The notes: generated by a model not told the origin, from the sequence alone. A DNA stretch of 64,000 nt from Diphasiastrum complanatum (GCA_029204225.1 CM055100.1:45595685-45659684), one strand, 5' to 3'. Counted from the first letter of the stretch, positions 35,155 to 46,815 are shown. Numbers and translations: made by a program.

Positions 35155-36560
35155 ATTTACAGGAGCTGTAGCTAATGGTGGCTTTGGTCTTGCTGAACAG
35201 TCATTATAGTAATGCCCATAACCACAGTCACGACAGAATGGTACAAATTTTTCTTTATTTGGACATTTTGCAACTCTTTGATTTTCTCCACATGCAAAGC
35301 ATCCAAGTGGTGCTCTGGTCCAATTTCTAGATGCTTGTTGTTGGCGGCAACATAAATAGCATACTACTATGAAGATCCACCTTCTTGATAATTACCATAG
35401 TTCCATTGCTCGGTACTTCGGTATGGTTTGGGTTCCATCAAATTAGCAGGAGGAGTAGAGTGCTTTGGTGGGGCAGGTAAGGCTAAACGTTTTGGGTATC
35501 CAAGAGTAGATTGTCAAGGTCTGGTTGCTAGATTTCCTCCATACTGTGGTTCTTGATATCCCATTTGAGCATACCGTTGCTGAATTATCCAAGGATTGAA
35601 GGTGAAAAAGCAGTCTCATGATCAGGCAAATTACACGAATGGCATACACTGATTTCCATTCGTTTTTTCAATTGAGGACACTCATTCACTGTGTGATTTT
35701 TTGTACAAATGGAACACCAGACATTTTTTCTGGTAGGAAAAGACTTTGCAAACTTCTCAGTTTCCTTGTTCACTTTTCCATGGAAATCTTGCAATGCTTT
35801 GATCTTCTCATCAAATTGCGACTGCAACTTTTCCATCTGTTTCTGCTAGTTCTTCCCGAGTTTCTCGAATTCATTGAACATCATTTCTACAGTAGCATTG
35901 ACATTTGTTGATGCAATGGTGGTGGATGTTGTAGTGGTCAGCCTTGCTGTATAAGACAACATACTGATATTCGGCTCATCGTCTGAATCTTCATCCTCCT
36001 CCCCAATTGCATCATTCATAGCATTTTGCAAGAGTGCATACTCATTATGGCATTTCAGCTCACGTCTGATCCGTTTAGGTTAACCTGACAAAAACCACAT
36101 AATCATGGCATTTTCGTTAATTAGCTCATGTTCGCACTCAGATCTGAGGCGTTTCACCCGTTCAATGTAATCTCGAACCATTTCCCGCTTTCCCATTTTA
36201 ATTTTACTTAAAAGTAGGAAAGGGTCTTTCATAAACTTCCGAGGTTTGAACCGTGTGATAAGGGCTCTTTTAACAATCTCTCAATTTGCACGCTCAGTTT
36301 CATCTTGATTATAGTACCAGTCTTGTGTTGCGCTTGTTAAGGCCATTGAAAAGAGTTTAAGTTTATCTTGGGGAAAAATTTTGCCATAGACTTCACAAGA
36401 TTCAGCATAGATCTGAGGAAATCGAACTGGATCTATTAATCCATTATATTTTAGTAGATCCAAACAGGATGCTCCTAGGAAGGATTGTTCGCCCTTCAAA
36501 TTGAAGGTTCTGTGATCAAAACCGAAGGTGTCTGCAACTCGACAAAGGTTTCATGAAAGA
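35155..36560 (-). pseudogene. gag: Gypsy gag and nucleocapsid, element G
   Basis: Minus strand, broken by stops. Order: LGASCLDLLKYNGLIDPVRF, KLKLFSMALTSATQDWYYNQ, FLLLSKIKMGKREMVRDYIE (retrotransposon gag core), an acidic region (GEEDEDSDDEPN), then several Cys motifs: CSICTKNHTVNECP, CHSCNLPDH, CFACGENQRVAKCP and CRDCGYGHYYNDC between 35190 and 35740. These would bind RNA as nucleocapsid. The gag start is not certain. PBS and LTR follow to the right. Confidence 0.7.
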
Positions 36561-36867
36561 GGACAAAAAGTTATCAACTCTAATGACGATTTTCGCCTCC
36601 TTTTGACCAAAATCTGATAGATTTGACCAATTTTCGTTGTTTTTTCTGATATCTCAGATCCAAATGGATCTTAAGATTGGTGATTTGAATAGTTTTCCCT
36701 GTTTCACAATCAAATTAGATTTCAAACAAGAAAATCCACTCAAATCAAGCAAAATCACTCCAAAACTAACCCTAAATGCAGATCTAATACTATTCATGCA
36801 ACAACAAGATGCCTAATGCAAGCTAACCATCCAACAAACATGCTGCAAACTGAAAAATTGGCATAGC
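36561..36867 (-). other. Gypsy 5' leader, element G
   Basis: Untranslated spacer between the PBS and gag on the minus strand. No further motif seen. Confidence 0.45.
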
Positions 36868-36885
36868 TCCCCGACAACGGTGCCA
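36868..36885 (-). other. Gypsy primer-binding site
   Basis: Minus-strand TGGCACCGTTGTCGGGGA, four bases from the LTR end. This type of PBS is familiar from plant Ty3/gypsy lineages. Confidence 0.75.
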
Positions 36886-36889
36886 AAAT

Positions 36890-37169
36890 TGTAGTGGGTT
36901 TCTTTCCTGCCTAACCTCAATCCAAGATCTAATCAATCTAGCATCAAAGAGACGAAGTTAGTTGTCACGCGTAGATTCGTTTGCATGAGAACGATAGTAT
37001 AGTTCAGATTTCAGCATGAATGGAAGATCTGCATCTAACTCTAACATCCATTAACCCTAAGCATTAACACTACTTCCACTAACACTAGATCCACAATGAG
37101 GATACCTTACTCTTTCTCTCTCTCCCTTTCTCCCTCATAAAAAGTATAAGCCACTGCTCAGCATCAACA
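36890..37169 (-). mobile_element. 5' LTR of gypsy element G, possibly incomplete
   Basis: Minus strand ends ...AACCCACTACA next to the PBS. The other end may be TGTTGATGCTGAGCAG at 37169, giving about 280 bp with TG...CA; the 3' LTR needed to confirm is missing. A purine-rich tract (minus strand GAGGGAGAAAGGGAGAGAGA) lies inside. Confidence 0.5.
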
Positions 37170-37237
37170 GATGACACCATAACCGGCATTTGTAATCGGA
37201 TGCCCTACGGCGTAGTTTCACCAGTATCATATAGCAC

Positions 37238-38302
37238 TCATTGTGCATCGACAGGTGGCCGCTCCTTAGCAAAAGCACCTTTGTCAGTGTCAACGGGTGA
37301 ACCCACTGGTTTCACCAGCGTGACTTCTTTAGTTGGATGCAATGCCTCTTTTGCCAAGATATGCAGCCCACTAGAGATACCAGCAAGTATCTTTACAATC
37401 CTAGGTGGTCCAAGGCTTCTAGTTCCAACATTAGTCTGTTCAGGCTCAACAGTCCTCGGAGTAAAAAGACATTCTAGAGTTTCGGGCACCTTCTTAGTTA
37501 AATCTGTAAAGATGTTCTCTGGTCCAAGGTTCATAACCTCATCAAGGCCAGCACCATCAAGGGAGTCATTATCAGCCACATCATCCTCCACATCCACCAC
37601 ATTACCAGAGATATGCATAGGGACTTCTTCGTCAGGGAGGTCTCCAGCCATATTGGCGTCATGAATAGGAGTGCTCACATCTGAGTACCTGTCAGGGTCA
37701 TCTTCAACCACAACTTCCAGATCAGTGATCTTTCGCTTAGCTCTTGTTCTTGGTTATGCTGGCAACTCTCTTTTGGCCATTGTCTTCATATGGGACTTCC
37801 GCAGTAGACTATCATCATGCAATTGAACAACATTGTGTCCTTCAGCAGCAGTCAGATAAGATTCAGAATCAACAACGACGATGGAACCAGAGCCAATGAC
37901 ATGAAACACGGACAGATTCAACCAAACTGCTACCATCTTATTGATAGGCAAGGCAAAATCCAATCGCTTGCTCTTCCCAGTCACAAAACGATTGATATCA
38001 CGCTTAATCCATTCAAGGGTCCATTTGGCCCAATTCAACACAGTGCCGTTGTAGGCTTTGATAGCAGCTTGAACTAAGGCTCCGCTCAGGAACTTGGGAT
38101 GCACTCTCTATGTAAGCACTTCAGCAACCCAGTTCAAGAACAATATCAGGTTAGTATCTTGGCATTTCTCTAAAGCAAAACTGGACTCAAGGGTTAGCTT
38201 CTCAACCCCAAAGTAATCTTTCAATGCCTCAAATTTTTTAGTATCGTCCAACCTCTTCTTCACTGGTTCACCATAGGCAAAAAGCTTCTGACAATGTATC
38301 AT
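37238..38302 (-). pseudogene. ORF X: unknown retroelement-associated protein
   Basis: One minus-strand frame of 355 codons with two internal stops (TAG near 38105, and one near 37754). It begins MIHCQKLFAYGEPVKKRLDD right after TTTTCAG, so either an ATG start or an exon start. Middle: HPKFLSGALVQAAIKAYNGT, LNWAKWTLEWIKRDINRFV, NKMVAVWLNLSVFHVIGSGS; then a basic patch RTRAKRKI and an acidic C-terminus ending PPVDAQ. No enzyme motif. A paralogous piece lies in a retroelement remnant at 31520-31790, which argues for a mobile-element ORF such as the extra ORFs of some large gypsy elements, but this is inference. A host gene remains possible. Confidence 0.45.
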
Positions 38303-38472
38303 CTGAAAATTCTTACAAACAAATAATGTCGATGTTCTATACACATTTGCAATAAAAAAAAATTCAACAAATACATTCAAAGAAATAAACCAACTTAATT
38401 GGACATTTTTGGACCCAATACTTATTCTCATAGAATTCTTTACATCAATAAATAGCTTGCATCAAAATGATT

Positions 38473-39399
<927 letters not shown>

Positions 39400-40046
39400 T
39401 GTGAAAAATACAGATCCTAAGTGGATCTAAACTCCAAGATCATTGGCTTGAATGCTTGCACTCCAAACTACATAAGCTAGGAATTGGCAACACATTCTAT
39501 GCTACCTAGAATGCAAAGAACTTGATCAAAAAGCATTTATCACAAATGGAAACTTCCATAAACATCAAGTGCGGCCCAAAATAGCATTATACAGTCCATA
39601 ATACATCAGCCTACCACTTTTGGAAAGCACCTAAGATCATACACACAAAGCTTGAACTCAATCACTACACAATGCCAACAATGGAAGGAGAACCCAATAG
39701 AAAAATCTCTCATTAAGCAAATGAATACAATGGATCTGCTCCAACATGTTTCTCCACGGCCTACCTGCTATATATAGCTGAGAGAGATGACTCTCTCTCC
39801 TCTCTCTAGACCCTCCTTACCTAAAATATGCCCTATATAGGTAAAATTGGCATATATGTCCAAAATACATGAAAATGGACTCATTTCGAAGGTCTTGAAG
39901 TTTGACACTTCTTCATACTGAAAAAATACACTTACTAAAAATATCTAGACCTGTTTCACACGTGTGAAAAGTCAGATCCTAAACTATGTGCCATTTTTAG
40001 CAATTTTGGCCTAAAACTAGACAAGGAAATGTTGACAATTTTCACA
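39400..40046 (-). mobile_element. 3' LTR of element D, 647 bp
   Basis: Minus strand starts TGTGAAAATTGTC after the PPT and ends GTATTTTTCACA at 39400. Related along its length to the LTR at 62885-63539 in the opposite orientation. Carries TTTCACACGTGTGAAA (palindrome 39957-39966) about 80 bp from its start and a TATA-like GCTATATATAGC near 39768. Confidence 0.9.
39957..39966. promoter_or_regulatory. CACACGTGTG palindrome
   Basis: Perfect decamer within the 16-bp palindrome TTTCACACGTGTGAAA in the U3 of LTR D. A second copy is in the truncated LTR (44255-44264). Confidence 0.55.
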
Positions 40047-40059
40047 CTCCCTCTTCAAC
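40047..40059 (-). other. Polypurine tract, element D
   Basis: Minus-strand GTTGAAGAGGGAG between the ORF stop and the LTR start; the ORF ends about 14 bp before the LTR. Confidence 0.75.
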
Positions 40060-43000
40060 TTAACTTGCTAGTTTTACAACACTACTTTGTTCCAACTTAA
40101 GAATGATCTCCATCATCAGAATAGATCTCTTCTCAAGGATCCTAATATGTACAAAATAGGACACAACATAATTGATATAGATAATAGTGTCCATATAGGA
40201 TGCTTCACTATTTCTTACATCAATTTTACATAGAATCATAAAAATGGTACATGTAAAAGAACATAGAATCTCAATTAATGAATTCCTCCATGTATCCATC
40301 TCTGGTTTCTCTGTAAAATAGCAGCAAACAAGTTGTAAATGAAAGTGATCAACAAGTGTTTGCATGCCTCCTCCACATTTCACTATACATATAGTGAATG
40401 CAACATGTATCTCCATGAATGAACTTCCATCACCACCTTGCCTTTGTAGATCTTCAATCCATGAAAGCCTTTGAGTGAATGAATGCCAAAAAGATGTGTT
40501 CCCTACTCCATTTGAATGACCAAAACCTGAACTTGAAATACTTGAAGTACCTCCACAAGATTTGCACACAACGCTTGATCCTACAATGTCAACAAGTTGC
40601 CAATTTGCCAACACTAGAATACTAGATCTTGAACTTTGTTCAAAAGAAAACATATTGACCACTTGAATACCTTTCAAGATCTGAATGAATTCATGTACTT
40701 GATCATACAAACCAGCAATGATAACTATTCCATCTCCAAGATCCAAAGGATGCAAAACTATGGAACTAGTTTTATTGAAATTTGACAATTTCAACACATT
40801 GACATAACAATGTTCATACATGAGATTAGGCAAGTGAGGTAGAGTAAGAAGACACTTCCTTGCAGCTCCAAAGACCTTACTTGAACCTTCAAGAACCTGT
40901 AAAAACAGATCCAAAATGCCTTGACCATTTGTCTCTTCTTTGATGCTTTTCACTAGCTTCGAATTGCCACTTGTCTCTTGGTGTTGATGAAGCAATCCAA
41001 GATCAACCTCTTGATCTTCCAATAAGACATCAAAGATCTTGCATATGTGAACATCTTCAGATCTGAAACTATGAAGATACTCCCTCTCAAACACATGATT
41101 AAGATCCCACAAGATCTCATCAATGCTCAAATTTGGCCCTTCACTATAGTTAGTGAAAACAATGCCACCATCATAAACCAAAAGATAGATTCCAACATTT
41201 CCATTTAACATGAAGTAGAGTAGGTGAAGATGAGTATCAAACCTAATCAAAACAGCCCTCTTGAGTTCATAACAAACCTCAATAACCTCACCAATGATAT
41301 CTCCCTTGCCTTGAAGAAGTTGCCACTTGAGTTGCTCCATGTAGTCTTCTTCAACCAACCTTTTGCCATCTTGACCATGAATGAACAATCCACCACAATC
41401 ATAGAATGCTTTGAGTTGATGAAGAGATGTTAGATCCATGCTTTGGATCTTCCCAAGAACCACTCTTCCATTGCCCTTTCCTTCACAAGACTCCCTCTTA
41501 ATGCTAGCACCACAAAAGTTAGAAACCTCCCTCTTGATAGTTGCACCATAAGAAGTAGAAGACTCTTGAATATTAGAAGCCAAGAAAAGAATCCTTAGTA
41601 CCTTCAACATAAGAGTGATTGAAGTACTCTCTCTTTTCAAACATGAACTTCTACTCAATGATTTAGGTAATGAGTCATATGATAATGATTCTTCCTCACT
41701 ATCGTTCATAAAAACATCATTCAAAGTACATCCTACTTTGAACACTTCACATACTTCTCTTCCTTTTGACTTGTGATCTCCCTCACCAAGTCTCATGATA
41801 GAAACCTTTGATCTACTCTTTTTATGAAGAAATGTGACACCACTTGTTGCACAAATGACTTTATCACAAAAAGATGTAAAAGAACCATTTCCTTCAAGCA
41901 TGCTCAAAGCACCATCATCTTTTCCCACATGATTACATACATCAATATGAAAAGAATTAGAAGAACAACCATCTTCTTGCAAAGAATGACACTTAGCATC
42001 TCCATCTTTTTCCATATGAACAAACAAGTCATTAGCAACAATCACTTCCAAAGAAGAATCTTCATCAACTCCATTGATGAAGTTAGCTCCTTCCTTACCT
42101 TTTCCATTTTTGCACTTGCCATCTAGCACCATTGAAGAACCAACAAGCCTTGGAAGTCCATGAGTAGAAGAGTACAAACATGATGCTAATTTAGCTCCAC
42201 ATGACTCCATATGACTAGTAGGTAACACTAGTGCATCTTCAAGATCCAATGGATCCAAAAAATTGACCATAGATTCACCAAAGCTTGCCAAGTTAGCACA
42301 ACAATTATCATCTCCAAGAAGTACATTAGATCTCAACCTAGATCTAGCATTTTGTTTCTTATGGCATTCATTTGCAAAATGTCCTTTTATCCCACAATAA
42401 AAGCACTTGAACTTTGACTTATTGTTCTTAGTAGAAGAGGAAGAGGAAGAGTGATCATCATGATCAAAGTTACCACCTTTGGACCATTTCCCTTTGCCTT
42501 TACCTTTGCCCTTGAATTTGCCTTTTGTGAAGAAAGCCTCTTCACCTCCACCTTGCAAGGATGCACCATCAAGCTTTGATTGCAACCTATGTTCTTCAGC
42601 CAATAAGATTTCTTGCAAGTCAACCACACTTGGCAAGACTCTTTGAATGGCAAAACTTTGCACAAGGTTAGCATGTTCATTTAGCAAACCATTCAACATA
42701 ACTTGGACTATTTCACCATCTTTTATGTTCTCATCAATGCATGCTAAATCATCACTTAGGGACTTAACTCTCAAGATAAATGCATGATCACTTTCACCCT
42801 CTCTTTGCCTACTAGAAAATATTTGTCTCCTTAGGGTCAATACCCTAGATGTGGACTTTGATTCAAAAAACTTCTTTAAGGCATTCCATGCCTCACTTGC
42901 ACTTTGACACTTTCCAACTTCCTTGAGAAGTTCATTTGTAACATTCATTTTAATGATATGAAGAGCCCTTTTGGCCTTCTTATCAAACCTTTGTTGCTCT

Positions 43001-43152
43001 TGAAGTGTGAGAGGTCTCTCTTCAATTTCTGCAACTATGTCCATGAGTTCATTCAACTCAAGTAAGGACTCCATCCTCACTTTCCAAGTAGAGTAGTTTG
43101 ATGAACTCAACCTTTCACTAGACTCTAGCATGATCCCACCATTGGAAGCCAT
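40060..43152 (-). CDS. gag: Copia-type Gag fused to about 760 aa of unknown protein
   Basis: A single uninterrupted 1030-codon frame filling the internal region of element D. Residues 1-190 are a copia Gag: MLESSERLSSSNYSTWKVRM, IKMNVTNELLKEVG, TSRVLTLRRQ, VQVMLNGL. A Lys/Gly run (210-226) and a single zinc knuckle (C250, C253, H258, C263) follow. From about 270 to 1030 I find no protease D-S/T-G, integrase, YVDD or RNase H. That part is Ser/Asp/Cys-rich, has hydrophobic stretches such as EILCSFTCTIFMILC and INYVVSYFVHI near the end, and closes in KLAS. The start aligns with the gag starts of elements A and B. The element would need enzymes in trans. Gag-only LTR elements are known in plants (TR-GAG type); the long extra domain is unfamiliar to me. 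An envelope-like role for the C-terminus is speculation. Confidence 0.8.
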   Translation of the reverse strand: MASNGGIMLESSERLSSSNYSTWKVRMESLLELNELMDIVAEIEERPLTLQEQQRFDKKAKRALHIIKMNVTNELLKEVGKCQSASEAWNALKKFFESKSTSRVLTLRRQIFSSRQREGESDHAFILRVKSLSDDLACIDENIKDGEIVQVMLNGLLNEHANLVQSFAIQRVLPSVVDLQEILLAEEHRLQSKLDGASLQGGGEEAFFTKGKFKGKGKGKGKWSKGGNFDHDDHSSSSSSTKNNKSKFKCFYCGIKGHFANECHKKQNARSRLRSNVLLGDDNCCANLASFGESMVNFLDPLDLEDALVLPTSHMESCGAKLASCLYSSTHGLPRLVGSSMVLDGKCKNGKGKEGANFINGVDEDSSLEVIVANDLFVHMEKDGDAKCHSLQEDGCSSNSFHIDVCNHVGKDDGALSMLEGNGSFTSFCDKVICATSGVTFLHKKSRSKVSIMRLGEGDHKSKGREVCEVFKVGCTLNDVFMNDSEEESLSYDSLPKSLSRSSCLKRESTSITLMLKVLRILFLASNIQESSTSYGATIKREVSNFCGASIKRESCEGKGNGRVVLGKIQSMDLTSLHQLKAFYDCGGLFIHGQDGKRLVEEDYMEQLKWQLLQGKGDIIGEVIEVCYELKRAVLIRFDTHLHLLYFMLNGNVGIYLLVYDGGIVFTNYSEGPNLSIDEILWDLNHVFEREYLHSFRSEDVHICKIFDVLLEDQEVDLGLLHQHQETSGNSKLVKSIKEETNGQGILDLFLQVLEGSSKVFGAARKCLLTLPHLPNLMYEHCYVNVLKLSNFNKTSSIVLHPLDLGDGIVIIAGLYDQVHEFIQILKGIQVVNMFSFEQSSRSSILVLANWQLVDIVGSSVVCKSCGGTSSISSSGFGHSNGVGNTSFWHSFTQRLSWIEDLQRQGGDGSSFMEIHVAFTICIVKCGGGMQTLVDHFHLQLVCCYFTEKPEMDTWRNSLIEILCSFTCTIFMILCKIDVRNSEASYMDTIIYINYVVSYFVHIRILEKRSILMMEIILKLEQSSVVKLAS

Positions 43153-44217
43153 GATTCTAATGTTTCTTCAACTTTTAGGTTCTGTCCTAAAGCACTTAGC
43201 ACTCACTTTTCTCTCAACAAATGATAGATAAAGAGATCTATGAAGATTTAGGACCCTAAAACACTTCTATCTTGAACCTAGATGGTTTCCAAGCATAGAA
43301 AGGAAGATTGAAACACATGCAACACTTTGCACACACTAAGAATGGATTACAAAATCAAACCAACCTGAACACACTCTTGCTTAAGCTCTCAAACTTTCCA
43401 GCAAGTGACCAAATCAAGTTATGGTGTGAAGAGTTACTTGCATTCTTAGAAAATACCCAAAACTAAGATGCCAAGATTACCTAGTAATGAACAAACTTGA
43501 TCAACATATGATCAACACACTAAGATATTGATTCAACCTGTAAAACCACATGTAAACCACACTTCTAAAAGTTTATAAACTCCAGCAAGTGATAAATACA
43601 AGATTTAGAGGTGAATGAATGAGCACACTTAGTGAATCACAAGACTAGCTTCACTATCTTGTCAAATCTTGGTGTTTAGATGTAGATCTAAGATCACTTC
43701 ACATGAGAATGTTCCTCAACCTGTTAAGAACCTGAAAACACACTTGCATAATGGTTAACACCTTCCAGCAAATGCTCCAATCAAATTACATAAGGAGAGT
43801 TACTTACATGCTCAACAAAGTACACCAAAATTTATGCCAAAATTGATGACAATCTTTACAATATGCTCTTCACAATGGAGCTTACAATATGTTCACCCAA
43901 AAAAGGGGATCTTTCATCCAAATGGGAGCTTTGCTCAGCCTTTAGGAGAATTACAACTCACTCAAAAGAGCATTTGTCATCCACTTAAGGAGAAGTTTCA
44001 TCCACTTAAGGAGAGTGTTCATCCAAGAATGGAGATTGTCAACAATAGGATTGAAAAGAACATTGTTAGTATTGAATATGCACAAGCCTCACAATCACAA
44101 ATGATTAGGTGTTATGATCTGATCCAAAATAGTTTCTTTTCAGCCTCTGATCTTCAATAGACCTGAAATATGCCTTTGATCCACAAGTTCAACTCACAAA
44201 ACAAAGGTTAGTAAGAT
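43153..44217 (-). other. 5' leader of element D
   Basis: About 1 kb of untranslated leader. 43375-43455 and 43730-43815 are diverged direct repeats (CTTTCCAGCAAGTG / CCTTCCAGCAAATG, GAGAGTTACTTACATG-like). At 43978-44042 there are three 21-bp units of the type CATCCACTTAAGGAGAAGTT. Positions 43834-44215 match the reverse complement of 63650-64000, the leader of the second family member. The 108-codon plus-strand frame here is a shadow. Confidence 0.75.
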
Positions 44218-44344
44218 TTAAAAATACACTTACTAAAAATATCTAGACCTGTTTCACACGTGTGAAAAGTCAGATCCTAAACTATGTGCCATTTTTAGCA
44301 ATTTTGGCCTAAAACTAGACAAGGAAATGTTGACAATTTTCACA
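44218..44344 (-). mobile_element. Remnant of the 5' LTR of element D
   Basis: 127 bp identical, as far as I can read, to 39921-40046, ending TTTTCACA at 44344. The rest of the LTR (about 520 bp), the PBS and about 110 bp of leader are missing compared with the copy at 62885, so one internal deletion removed them. Confidence 0.85.
44255..44264. promoter_or_regulatory. CACACGTGTG palindrome
   Basis: Perfect decamer, copy of the one at 39957-39966 in the other LTR of the same element. Confidence 0.5.
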
Positions 44345-44349
44345 CAGAA
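44345..44349. other. Target site duplication CAGAA, right
   Basis: Matches 39395-39399 and directly follows the LTR end. Confidence 0.85.
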
Positions 44350-44805
44350 TTCAAACTTTGTCGCTATTTATAACTATGCAAGATTACTTTGATCACAATA
44401 TCCAACCAATGTGGTTACTATTATAAGCTAGTTTGTAACCATTCTGGGTTAGTAATTTAGCTTGAAGAAGTTGATTCAAGGCAGCATTGTACTCTACGGG
44501 CAGCACATGTCAACCAATCATATGCGTAAAAGTTGCCCGATGGCAATTTAAAAACTTCAAAAATCTAGTCCCGATGAGCTACGTTACGTAGATTTCATTT
44601 TTTTTTCCATGTGGAAGGAAAAATTAGAGAAAAAAAATAAAAGTATCTTTTGAGAAGGCTCTTTTGTACTCGGGAACTCCTATAATGAAGGGGGATCAGC
44701 AGATGAAGAAGTAGCATCGCACATGCATTTGTTGGATGGGGAGTCTGAGGGGAGTGTAGGACGTCGACGACTGGTGGAGGAATGACAATGGTCAATACTT
44801 GAGAT
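44350..44805. repeat. Spacer with dispersed repeat shared with 58860-59060
   Basis: 44540-44700 shares GATGAGCTACGTTACGTAGA (with the palindrome CTACGTTACGTAG at 44579-44591), a GAGAAAAAAA(A/T)TAAAA stretch and GAACTCCT with 58905-59045. No coding domain. Confidence 0.5.
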
Positions 44806-45264
44806 CTATGGAATTTTTGAACCTTCTGTTTGAGGAAGGTAGACAAGGGTAGAGAGAAGTGGATCCGCAGCGAATGTTTTACATGCGTTGGGCTTTATGG
44901 CCCTCTTTAACTCAAAAAGGATAAAGGCATGCCAATCATAGGGCACTTTATTGGCTGGGAAGTCCTTGTGGGATTCAACAAGTTTATGGAGGAGGAGGGA
45001 TTGGATGTGATCCTTTTGCAAACTTCCTACGACTAGAAAGTTTTCCAGGAGATAGGCGATGACTTGGATGATTGGATCGGTAATGGCCTCAATCAAATAC
45101 CCATCATTCGTATGAAGTAGGGGCACTGAGGAATCCAGAAAGGGGGTGATGGCTTTAGGGGCTCGTTGATGGGAGGGTTTAGGCCTATCACCAGAAACTT
45201 TTCCATGTGAAAAATTGCCTACATTGGCAAATCTGGCCATGTAGAATATTGTACATTTTGTCAA
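44806..45264 (-). CDS. Unknown 152-aa ORF
   Basis: MTKCTIFYMARFANVGNFSH ... ITPFLDSSVPLLHTNDGYLI, VIAYLLENFLVVGSLQKDHI, HKLVESHKDFPANKVPYDWH, LPQTEGSKIP. Looks like a real protein by composition (mixed helices, no low complexity). No family recognised and no start context that decides between MTK and MAR. Ends where the dispersed repeat begins. It may be the remnant of a host or retroelement ORF. Confidence 0.35.
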   Translation of the reverse strand: MTKCTIFYMARFANVGNFSHGKVSGDRPKPSHQRAPKAITPFLDSSVPLLHTNDGYLIEAITDPIIQVIAYLLENFLVVGSLQKDHIQSLLLHKLVESHKDFPANKVPYDWHAFILFELKRAIKPNACKTFAADPLLSTLVYLPQTEGSKIP

Positions 45265-45271
45265 TATTTTT

Positions 45272-45895
45272 TGTTAGTCACTTGAATGGCCAAAGTGCCA
45301 CTTGTAAATCCACACCTAAGGTAGGTTACCACGAGTCAAGAGGAGTGGTTGTGTCCATTTGGTAGTGATTCCTACTTTGTAGGATCTAGACCATGATTTA
45401 TGATGAGATTTGCGCCTACCATGCACCTACCAAGCATGACTCTTGGATCTAGACTAGGATTTTAACATTAGGGCAAGAAAGTTGAGTCTACTTCCTTATT
45501 ACATGCTGGATTTTCACCTAACTTTGCAAAGGAAGTGTCTTTTACTATGTATTTCCATTCTCCATAGTGAGAAGATAGAAACTTTTTGGAGCCTCAAGGA
45601 GAAACTCAGATTTTCTCTCATTGTATGATGATAGTGATTGATTCCAATGAAACGCAGCTTTGGCACACATTAACCTCTGTCTACAAGCTGTACTACAGCC
45701 TCGTTTTCACACGTGTAAAGTTGGATTTCAGTTTATGATCAATGCTCTGATTGTCTCTACTTGTTTTCTATCAAGCTACTAAACTAGATCTTGTTTCTGA
45801 TGACTAGTATCTAATAGATTGTTTAACAAGCACACAATCAACCTTGTGGATCATTCAAATATCCATTTATGGTCCTTAGTACTGTACTTTTAACA
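45272..45895 (+). mobile_element. Copia 5' LTR
   Basis: Ends ACTTTTAACA directly before a perfect PBS; the likely start is TGTTAGTCACTTG, giving 624 bp. Contains TTTTCACACGTGTAAAG at 45705, a near match of the decamer. There is no second LTR to confirm the left end. Confidence 0.65.
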
Positions 45896-45908
45896 TGGTA
45901 TCAGAGCC
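45896..45908 (+). other. Primer-binding site, initiator Met tRNA type
   Basis: TGGTATCAGAGCC immediately after the LTR. Confidence 0.85.
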
Positions 45909-46501
45909 AAGTACAAGGCTATTGATCAGTGTTTGAAACTAATCCAGTTTTAGCAGGTTTTTGGTGCAAAAAGCTAGTATTGAGCTGGTATCCTATATTT
46001 GGTGAAGGGATTTGATCCCAAACTTCTTGTGGATCAAAATCCATATTGTTCACACGTGTGGGCAACTCTGAACCAGCATTTAAAATCCCATATTCATTGG
46101 ATCACTGTAATTTCATCTGTGTCAGTTTGATGTAATTTCTGGTGCAAATCCTAGAATAAGCTACCAAGATCACTTGGCATTAATTAGTTTTGAATTTGTT
46201 TCATGATAACTAATTAATCTAGGCTAAGTGGAAACCAGGTCTAGAAAGTACATCAAAGTGAAAGAGAGATAGACTCATTCTATGGTCCAAAAATAGCCAA
46301 GATTGGCAAGATTTGCTTGAGAGTAGTGTTTACTTCATCTTATCTTCATTCTAGCTTTGTGAAGGAGTGATACAACTGTGATTACAAGTCCATCTATTGG
46401 ATTAGAAGTCAACATTTGAGTGAAACACTGCAACTTAGAAACCTTTGTGAGTTTCAAGTTCAAACAAATCTATATCTTGTGTGTAGAATTTCACTAGTAA
46501 G
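45909..46501 (+). other. Copia 5' leader
   Basis: About 590 bp between PBS and gag, with a perfect CACACGTGTG at 46051-46060. Confidence 0.6.
46051..46060. promoter_or_regulatory. CACACGTGTG palindrome
   Basis: Perfect decamer in the leader rather than the LTR. Confidence 0.45.
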
Positions 46502-46815
46502 ATGGGATCTGCTGGAGCATACCTTCTAGAAGCTAGTGAAAGGTTAAATTCTACCAATTATGCTATTTAAAAAGTGAGGATGGAGTCACTCATGGTGCTC
46601 CAGAATTTCTATGAGTTTCTGATTGATGATGAAGATGAACCTCTAGGTGCACATGAGTTAGCTAAATACAAGAGAAGATCTAGGCTTGCACTTCACTGTG
46701 TAAAGATGAATGTAAGCAATGATTTATTGAGAGAAGTATCAGCTTGTACCAGTGCTAAAGAGGCTTTGAAATCTTTAAGATCAATCTATGAGTCTAGTAA
46801 CACTTCGAGAGTTTT
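46502..46815 (+). pseudogene. gag: Copia gag N-terminal half
   Basis: MGSAGAYLLEASERLNSTNY, then a TAA where element A reads IWKV, then KVRMESLMVLQNF, ALHCVKMNVSNDLLREVSAC, LRSIYESSNTSRV. It breaks at NTSRV and continues directly into an RNase H fragment. Same family as elements A, B and D. Confidence 0.8.

Noticed and set aside
41224-42126. Plus-strand frames opposite the 1030-codon ORF
   Set aside because: Shadows of the minus-strand coding sequence.
43834-44160. 108-codon plus-strand frame with HPLKE repeats
   Set aside because: It is the antisense of the element D leader; the repeat is the 21-bp unit.
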